Below the pieces are notes generated by a model. The model did no database searches, was not told the origin of the DNA, and saw nothing but the letters and a program-made list of their open reading frames with translations. Both the position numbers and the translations under genes were made by a program. Below, in pieces: positions 43,916 to 49,742 of a stretch of DNA of 49,742 nt. This stretch comes from Pirellulales bacterium (GTDB lineage Bacteria; Planctomycetota; Planctomycetia; Pirellulales; JACPPG01), in the NCBI GenBank assembly GCA_036490175.1, contig DASXEJ010000332.1, positions 1 through 49,742 of the forward strand, written 5' to 3'. Every line of letters begins with the position of its first letter. Within the stretch, counting starts at the first letter, position 1.

Positions 43916-44747
43916 ACCCTCCTGGGAAGGCGCGTCGATAATCTGCGTTGTCGGGGTAGGGGAGTGCGAAGACGCGCCGCGGCAGGATTGCGGATCGCCC
44001 GTTTTTCGCTTCGTGCCTATCGACCCAAAATGTCTGCGAGCATTTCTTGCACTGCTGCCGTAGGGCTATCACTAGGGCACACAAGGATAATGCAACACGA
44101 TATCGGCAAATCGATGTCAGGAATCTGAGGCCGTTTCCTTGAGAGTCCCCGAAGATGCGTTGCCACCATTGTGAGTCGCGATAGCGAAGGAAATGATCGA
44201 TGCCTCTCAACGTACATAGAGGACGCCGGCACGCGTAGGCTGGAACGTTTTCGTTTTCCAAATTCAAGGCGACCCTTTTGCAACGCATTGCACATGTCGT
44301 GGCGATGTCGCTTGCTGCCACAGGATTCTAGGCACCCACGTCACTTCGCCAAGTCGACGGTTCGCCGAGGTGGTGCATTTGGCGCGGAATCGCATGTTTC
44401 TTGGGAGACTGCTGGACCTGGCTGCTAGCTTCGCCTCTCCTCCCAGATTCCCTCGGTGCAACTGTGCTTGGCGCTGACAAGCCTACCGAGTAGCTTTAGC
44501 GGCCCGATATCGCAGCCCGGCTGCATGCTGGCGCCCGTTTTCCTGCACTGACTTTATCGATTAGGTCGATTGTATCGACAGACTACTGCTGCGCACTGGC
44601 TTTGGCCGAAGGCAAGTTCCGATGCGGCGCCAGTTTGGCTTCGGATGGTCGGCCAGCTGGGCCTAGCGGGGTCGATCGAAGAGCGCTGGTCGCGGCACTG
44701 ACGATTCGAGTTCGGGTGAAAGACATCTTTCAGGCAGGCCGCACGGC

Positions 44748-47348
44748 ATGAGTCGTTCACCCAGGAAGACCGCAGCGTTCTCGCTGTTCACGTTTCTAGA
44801 CGTGATGCTGTGTACGTTGGGGGCGCTGATCATCGTCCTGATTTGCGTGGTGCGAACGGCCCAGATCAAAAATGCAGAAGCGGCGCCCGAGGCCGGTACG
44901 GAGGTCGAAGAACTGGTTTCGCAACGCGAGACCGTCGAGTGGCGTTCCAAGCACCTGGAGGCGGCGCGCGAACAAACCCGTGCGCAATTGCGGGACCGTC
45001 GTTTGGAGTTGAGTCACATCGAAGAACACTCGCGCCGCTTGCGCATGCAACTGGCCGAGTTAGAGGCTGCCGAGGCGGCTCTGACCAAGGACCACAACGA
45101 CGCGCAACTTGAAGGTCTCCGCAGTGAGGCACGCCGTCTTGCGGGATTGGCCGCCGACGCCGAAAAGGATCTAGAGCAGGCTCGTAAAGATGTTCGCTCT
45201 CGTCGCCCTTCGTACGCGGTCGTGCCTTACGAGGGGCCAAATCAGACCATGCGCCGCCCCATGTACATTGAATGTACAGGCGATCGTATCATTCTACAGC
45301 CGGAGAACGTTGAGCTCTCGCCAGATGATTTCGCAGGCCCGCTCGGCCCCGGCAACCCACTTGCTGCAGGGTTGCGAGCCGCGCGGGAATACCTCATCGA
45401 CTACCGAGGCACTCGCGAGGGAGAGCCTGGCGAGCCTTATCCGCTGCTGCTGGTTCGGCCGGACGGCATCGAAATGTATTACGCGGCTCGCGCCGGCATG
45501 ACCTCATGGGGTTCGGAATTTGGTTATGAGTTCATCGACCAGGATTGGAAGCTGGAATACCGTGACCCGCAGCCGGCCATGGTTGAGTCGATACGGGTCG
45601 CTGTGCAGGAGGCACGTATTCGACAGCGCGTTCTGGCCCGCGCGGCCCCCCGCTATTACGCGGAAAACAAACCAGCAAAATGGTATCGAGCTTCCTCACA
45701 AGGGGGCATCGTGCAAGATAGCGGCCCAACCGACGACGATGTGCGCGGCAACGGTCGCTATGGCGGATCGGGCCGGTCGGGTGGCCGAGGTGGTTATGCG
45801 AATCGGGGCGGCAGCGGTCGTGGACCTGGGAGCGATGGCAGTACGGCCGGACGTGTTGGCGGTTCAGGACGGTACGGCTCTGGCAATGGCGCAGCCAGAG
45901 GCTCAAACGGTACAACCGATTCGTCGGACGGTGGCGACGACGTTGCGAGCGTATACGGTGCCGCTGCTAGCGGGACTTCGAGCTACCCAGGTGGCGGCAA
46001 GCCGGGCGCGGGGCCAGGGACTGGCGCAGTTGGTGTTGCGACGGGCACGGGTTCTGGCGGGTCAGCAGCGAGCTACGATGGCGGTGCAACCGCCGGCAGC
46101 GTCCAAGGAGGGGCAGGTTTCGGTGGCGCGCAATCGGGTCTTGCCGCCAATAACACATTGGGCAATGGCCTAGGGAACGGTACCGGATCAGGGGGTGCTG
46201 CGGGTGATGGCCCCTCATTAGGAGGCGGCACTGGCACGGGGACCGGTAACTCAAACGTTCCTGGTGCTGCGCCAATCGCAGTACCAACGGGCAGTCAGGC
46301 CGGATTGGCCGGTGTTCGGGCGGGTGGGCTACCAGCCGGCGCGGGCGGGGGCGGTGCTTCAGGTGACATGCTCGGCGGTTATGTAGCGGGCAACGCCTCG
46401 GGCGGGGGCGCCGCAGGAGGCTCATTCGATCAGCGCGCCAACAGCCTGGGTGGCAATGGCAGCGCCGGTGGCACAGGGCAGGCAATGCCAGGTGCGGCGG
46501 CAAACGCACTCGCACAGCAAGCAAACAGCGCAGCGGGCACTATCGGTGATAGTCTGGCTGGGGGCGACTCGAGCACCGGTCAGCTAAGTGCTCCGGGCGC
46601 GGCAGGTGGACAACCGGGCGGTCAGCCCGGCGGTGGTCCTGGAGGAAGTGCGGGGGGAAATTCCGGAGGCAGCCCGGGCGGCGGTCCCGGGGGAAAATCA
46701 AACACGCAAACCGGACAGGCGGGGGCAGGACAACTTGGCGGACAACCCGGCGGCGGGCAAAGCGGACAAGCATCTAGTGGACAACCGGGTAGTCCTGGCG
46801 GGCAGGCCGGCATGATGTCGGCAAGCGCGAGCGGCAACTCCAGTTCATCCAGCTCCTCATCGAGTTCGGCCTCTGGCAGTCCCAGCATGACGAACCAACC
46901 TTCAATGCCCAACCTGACGTTTGGCAACCAGGGCCAAACGGCGACATCAAGCATGGCCGACAGTCGCGGCAAGAACTGGGGCCTGCCTGAAGAAGCACGT
47001 CATGCAGTTCCAATCGCTCGTCCAGTGCGCGTCGAGTGCTTGCCGGACAAATTGATATTGCGCTCCGAACAGAATCCTTCGCAAACACAGGAGATTCCGC
47101 TGACCGCACGTACGGAAGACTCGGTCGAAGATCTGGTCAGTTCCGTCTGGAAGCACGTCGACAATTGGGGATCAGCGGGCCGGGGTATGTACTGGCAGCC
47201 AAGCTTGTCAGTCGACGTGGCGCGAGGCGCGGACGGCCGCTATGCCGATTTGCAGACTCTGCTGGCCGACAGCGGCCTGAACGTGAAACAAGCGCCCAAG
47301 GCGCCGGCCCAGGCGGCGAAACCGAAAAGAAAGTTTACCCCATGGTGA
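44748..47348 (+). CDS. MotB/ExbD-like anchored protein with coiled coil, Gly-rich spacer and duplicated end domains
   Basis: This gene encodes 866 residues. Residues about 10-37 form one membrane helix (FLDVMLCTLGALIIVLICVV) with Asp18 inside it, like the proton-carrying Asp of MotB, TolR and ExbD. A coiled coil follows (about 50-150). The first folded domain (about 160-310) begins PMYIECTGDRIILQPENVEL. About 430 residues of Gly/Ser/Ala/Gln low complexity come next, including a poly-Ser run near 705. The second folded domain (about 760-850) begins PVRVECLPDKLILRSEQN, which visibly repeats the start of the first. The likely location is the inner membrane with the domains outside. It is followed by a second protein with a matching helix. 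The reaction and partner are unknown. Confidence 0.85.
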   Translation: MSRSPRKTAAFSLFTFLDVMLCTLGALIIVLICVVRTAQIKNAEAAPEAGTEVEELVSQRETVEWRSKHLEAAREQTRAQLRDRRLELSHIEEHSRRLRMQLAELEAAEAALTKDHNDAQLEGLRSEARRLAGLAADAEKDLEQARKDVRSRRPSYAVVPYEGPNQTMRRPMYIECTGDRIILQPENVELSPDDFAGPLGPGNPLAAGLRAAREYLIDYRGTREGEPGEPYPLLLVRPDGIEMYYAARAGMTSWGSEFGYEFIDQDWKLEYRDPQPAMVESIRVAVQEARIRQRVLARAAPRYYAENKPAKWYRASSQGGIVQDSGPTDDDVRGNGRYGGSGRSGGRGGYANRGGSGRGPGSDGSTAGRVGGSGRYGSGNGAARGSNGTTDSSDGGDDVASVYGAAASGTSSYPGGGKPGAGPGTGAVGVATGTGSGGSAASYDGGATAGSVQGGAGFGGAQSGLAANNTLGNGLGNGTGSGGAAGDGPSLGGGTGTGTGNSNVPGAAPIAVPTGSQAGLAGVRAGGLPAGAGGGGASGDMLGGYVAGNASGGGAAGGSFDQRANSLGGNGSAGGTGQAMPGAAANALAQQANSAAGTIGDSLAGGDSSTGQLSAPGAAGGQPGGQPGGGPGGSAGGNSGGSPGGGPGGKSNTQTGQAGAGQLGGQPGGGQSGQASSGQPGSPGGQAGMMSASASGNSSSSSSSSSSASGSPSMTNQPSMPNLTFGNQGQTATSSMADSRGKNWGLPEEARHAVPIARPVRVECLPDKLILRSEQNPSQTQEIPLTARTEDSVEDLVSSVWKHVDNWGSAGRGMYWQPSLSVDVARGADGRYADLQTLLADSGLNVKQAPKAPAQAAKPKRKFTPW

Positions 47349-47471
47349 GACACAAGAGTGGCGGAACCTTTGTGCAGGTTTTTGGACTGCGCACCGTGGC
47401 GCCGGCGCGCTTTTGGCTTTGCATGACCCTTGTAGCGTTTTTGTCATCGTAAGCGAGTGGAATGAGCTCCC

Positions 47472-48476
47472 ATGGCGCGTGTCGTTCGAGGAGAAGAAGA
47501 AGCGTTCGGCAACGACTCCTTTCTGGATGTCGTCGCCAACATTGTCGGTATTCTGATCATACTTGTTGTCGTTGCCAGCATGCGGATCAAGCATTTGCCA
47601 TCGCTGCTTTCTCCCGGGCTTCAATCGAAAGAGAAAGCGTCAGCGGCGTTGGAAGAGGCACAGTCGGCGATGACGGCGCTCGAGCAGGACTCGTTGGACC
47701 TTACGGCAGAAATTCAAAAGGTCACGATGGCCGCCGCAGGCCGCTATCAGGAGCGCGCCGTACTCGCACAGATTGTGGCACAGCGTCAAAACGCGATCGA
47801 AGAAAAACGCAAATCGCTGAGCGGCGTCTCGCGAGATCAATTCGATCTTGAGCAGAGCCTTGCGGTCGCGGAAGCCAAACTGAATCAGATCGAGCAGGAA
47901 AAGCAGTCGTTGGATACGTCAGCAGCGCCGACGATTGAGGTCCGCACCTACCCGACGCCCATTAGCCAGGTCGTTTATGGCAAGGAAATGCACTTTCAGC
48001 TGAAAGACGGCCTGATTTCGGTAATCCCACTGGACGTGCTACTCGAGAAGTTCAAACGTCGCGTCCACGAGCAGGTCGATCGCCTGCGCGATGAGCGCGA
48101 GTTTTCAGACACTGTAGGCCCCGTCGACGGCTTCCGCCTGAAGTACATCGTCGAGCGAGTCGATATGCAGCCCGACTCGGGTCACTCAGGCAGCTATGCG
48201 CAACTGCGCCAATTCACGCTCATCCCCATGTCCGCCGACCTCGGCGAACCACTCGAGGAGGCGTTAGCATCACAATCAAGGTTCCGCACGTCGTTAGCGG
48301 GTACCGATCCACGGCGCACTACCATCACGCTTTGGACTTACGAAGATAGCTTCCCGATGTTTCGTGAAATGCGGAAACAGATGCACGAGATGGGTTACAG
48401 CGTAGCCGGGCGCCCGCTATCGCAGGGACAGCCCATCGCTGGTTCGCCGCACGGCAGCAAATCTGCCGCACAATAA
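47472..48476 (+). CDS. second MotB/ExbD-like anchored coiled-coil protein
   Basis: This gene encodes 334 residues. The N-terminal helix (NDSFLDVVANIVGILIILVVV, about 14-35) matches that of the preceding gene: FLDV, then N or C, and G-LIIL, with an Asp in the membrane. A coiled coil runs from about 50 to 150 (ALEEAQSAMTALEQDSLDL, QRQNAIEEKRKSL). The C-terminal domain (about 165-310) has YGKEMHFQLKDGLISVIPLD and a helix-rich middle. It lacks the OmpA peptidoglycan motif, so it is not MotB itself. It lies 123 bases after the first gene and reads in the same direction. Together they look like two stator-type subunits without a MotA/ExbB partner in view. Function unknown. Confidence 0.88.
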   Translation: MARVVRGEEEAFGNDSFLDVVANIVGILIILVVVASMRIKHLPSLLSPGLQSKEKASAALEEAQSAMTALEQDSLDLTAEIQKVTMAAAGRYQERAVLAQIVAQRQNAIEEKRKSLSGVSRDQFDLEQSLAVAEAKLNQIEQEKQSLDTSAAPTIEVRTYPTPISQVVYGKEMHFQLKDGLISVIPLDVLLEKFKRRVHEQVDRLRDEREFSDTVGPVDGFRLKYIVERVDMQPDSGHSGSYAQLRQFTLIPMSADLGEPLEEALASQSRFRTSLAGTDPRRTTITLWTYEDSFPMFREMRKQMHEMGYSVAGRPLSQGQPIAGSPHGSKSAAQ

Positions 48477-48532
48477 CAGTTTGCCAGTTCAATGCCGACT
48501 ACTGACGACGTTCCGCCGTCGAACGCTAATCC

Positions 48533-49742
48533 CTATTGAACATCGACCGTCGCACGAGTGATCCCGTGCTCGACGGCCGCAAAGATGCTGTCGATCTCGG
48601 CGAGCGTGATCGCCAGCGGCGGCATAACCACGACGACATCGCCCAAGGGACGCAGCAGAACGCCTTCATCGCGTGCGTAGCGACAGACGGACCGGCCGCG
48701 CTGCTCCTCCCAGTCAAAAGGGGTATGCGTCGATTTGTCGCGTACCAACTCGATGCCTGCAATCATGCCGCATTGTCGAACATCTCCCACGCAACGATGC
48801 TGAGCCAGACGCTGTAAGTGCCATGCGATTCTATCGATCTTCGGGGGCAACCTTGCGAGTACCTGATCATCCTCAAACACCTGTAGCGATGCGAGCGCTG
48901 CGGCCGCTGCGAGAGGGTTGCCGCTGAACGTATGACCGTGGAAAAACTGGCAACCGGCCGCGTAAGGACCGAGAAAGGCGTCCCTCACTTCGCTCGTGGC
49001 CAGCGTTGCGGCCAGCGGCAGATAGCCGCCCGTCAATCCCTTGCCCAAGCACAAGAAGTCAGGGGATACGCCTTCCTGTTCGCAAGCGAACATTCGTCCC
49101 GTCCGACCGCAGCCCACGGCCACCTCGTCGGCAATCAAGAGCACATCGTAACGGCGCGTCAACTCGCGCAGTCCACTCAGGTAGCCGGCCGGATGCACTA
49201 TAATGCCGGCGGCGGCTTGCACCAATGGCTCGACCACGAGGGCGGCTATTTCCTCATGTCGCTCGGCTAGGGTGCGTTCGACAAAGCCTAAATAGTATTC
49301 TGCAGCCCGCTCGCGCGATATGTCAGCAGGGGCGTGATACGTTACAGGCGATGGTACGCGGATGCAGTCAAATAGCAGCGGCCGGAACATCGCGTGAAAA
49401 CGGGCCACGCCGCCGACGCTCACGCTGCCGAGCGTGTCACCATGATAGGCGTCAGTCATGGCAAGAAAACGGGTCTTGGCCGGACGCGGATCCTGGCGCT
49501 GTTGCCAGTATTGAAAGGCCATCTTCAATGCGACTTCCACGCTCGACGAACCATCGCTCGAAAAGAAAACGTGGTTCAAACCCGCTGGCGAAATTTTAAC
49601 CAGTCGTCGCGCAAGTTCGATCGTCGTCGAGTTGGACGCGCCTAGCAGCGTGGTGTGCGCCACCTTGTCGAGCTGATCGCGAATTGCCGCATCGATTCGC
49701 GGATGCTGGTGACCATGAACGTTGCACCATAGGCTGCTGACG
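48533..49742 (-). CDS. bioA: adenosylmethionine-8-amino-7-oxononanoate aminotransferase, 5' end outside window
   Basis: About 403 residues are visible; the gene runs off the right edge, so the start is missing. BioA makes 7,8-diaminopelargonate from KAPA with SAM as amino donor, the penultimate-stage step of biotin synthesis. The class III aminotransferase fold is clear. SLWCNVHGHQHPRIDAAI sits near the edge; VFFSSDGSSSVEVALKMA, DAYHGDTLGSVSVGG and ADEVAVGCGRTGRMFACE follow; the pyridoxal-phosphate lysine is in CLGKGLTGGYLPLA; then HGHTFSGNPLAAAAAL. The SLWCNVHGHQHP segment and the YHGDT pattern are typical of BioA rather than of ornithine or acetylornithine aminotransferases. It converges with the anchored-protein gene, 56 bases away. 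Confidence 0.95.
   Translation of the reverse strand, partial: VSSLWCNVHGHQHPRIDAAIRDQLDKVAHTTLLGASNSTTIELARRLVKISPAGLNHVFFSSDGSSSVEVALKMAFQYWQQRQDPRPAKTRFLAMTDAYHGDTLGSVSVGGVARFHAMFRPLLFDCIRVPSPVTYHAPADISRERAAEYYLGFVERTLAERHEEIAALVVEPLVQAAAGIIVHPAGYLSGLRELTRRYDVLLIADEVAVGCGRTGRMFACEQEGVSPDFLCLGKGLTGGYLPLAATLATSEVRDAFLGPYAAGCQFFHGHTFSGNPLAAAAALASLQVFEDDQVLARLPPKIDRIAWHLQRLAQHRCVGDVRQCGMIAGIELVRDKSTHTPFDWEEQRGRSVCRYARDEGVLLRPLGDVVVVMPPLAITLAEIDSIFAAVEHGITRATVDVQ

Larger units (their letters stand above)
43795..44747. other. long gene-free interval
   Basis: I find no protein gene, tRNA or known RNA family in these 953 bases. They hold a 15-bp hairpin (43823-43871) and a minus-strand intrinsic terminator (43870-43915) near their left end. 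A plus frame is open from 44500 to a TGA at 44749-44751 that overlaps the next ATG, but it has no usable start and poor composition. This is the longest unassigned stretch in the window. Confidence 0.55.

Noticed and set aside
43833-44321. Minus-strand open frame of 162 codons in the long gap
   Set aside because: It reads straight through the intrinsic terminator at 43870-43915 and shows no recognisable domain or ribosome-binding site.
44500-44751. Plus-strand open stretch whose TGA overlaps the ATG of the anchored-protein gene
   Set aside because: The ATGA overlap looks like translational coupling, but there is no start codon with a ribosome-binding site and no hydrophobic pattern of a MotA/ExbB protein.
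1-49742. CRISPR arrays, tRNA and rRNA genes, prophage or integrase
   Set aside because: No regularly spaced repeats, no tRNA T-arm-like motifs in the gaps, no rRNA stretches and no phage or integrase domains were seen by eye.

Overview
This 49.7 kb window is GC-rich chromosomal DNA from a planctomycete, most likely of the Pirellulales group. That placement is an inference from the gene content. The diagnostic set comprises a DUF1501 protein with a twin-arginine signal, a DUF1549/DUF1553 protein, PSCyt-type cytochrome domains joined to WD40 repeats, a PVC-type membrane-bound dehydrogenase with HEAT repeats and a cytochrome domain, a fused ResB-CcsA cytochrome c biogenesis protein, and many exported proteins known only from this phylum. 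I see no rRNA, tRNA, CRISPR array, complete insertion sequence or prophage.

Layout. 1-1468: the 3' end of a gene that may be a glycoside hydrolase, facing an exported protein of unknown function. 2039-10228 (minus): a cytochrome/DUF1501 block read as DUF1501, PPC-domain protein, DUF1549/DUF1553 protein, then cytochrome-WD40 protein. 10631-14147: an exported NIPSNAP protein, a 67-residue membrane protein, a lipoprotein and a membrane zinc protease. 14184-17195 (minus): the large dehydrogenase-cytochrome protein. 17553-18841: a small locus with an HTH/zinc-knuckle protein, an acidic partner and a divergent basic-tailed protein. 19291-23655: a glycine-rich RRM protein, an alkaline phosphatase, an O-methyltransferase and a MOSC protein. 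23686-26258 (minus): a carbamoyltransferase, SxtJ-like and DUF5989 operon. 26635-29591: a PhoPQ-activated-protein-like hydrolase facing a GH10-like protein that appears to lack its acid/base glutamate. 29964-33558: purC, aroC and an exported protein. 33589-38363 (minus): a lipoprotein with a duplicated domain, then ResB-CcsA. 38571-41384 (minus): a small exported protein, an HTH protein with a C-terminal membrane anchor, and an OmpA lipoprotein. 41961-43148: queC and queD. 43429-43794: a Gly/Tyr/Pro-rich exported protein. 43795-44747: a gene-free stretch with a strong minus-strand terminator. 44748-48476: two MotB/ExbD-like anchored coiled-coil proteins. 48533-49742: bioA, cut by the window edge.

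How the genes work together. Much of the window concerns the cell envelope and electron transfer. The DUF1501/DUF1549/PSCyt block and the dehydrogenase encode exported c-type cytochromes, and ResB-CcsA is the machinery that attaches heme to such proteins. Housekeeping biosynthesis (purC, aroC, queC/queD, bioA) is scattered between these modules. The parts most worth a second look are the paired MotB/ExbD-like proteins without a visible MotA/ExbB partner, the orphan minus-strand terminator beside them, the HTH-TM/OmpA cluster, and the HTH/zinc-knuckle/acidic-protein locus. Nothing here resembles a complete known defence system.
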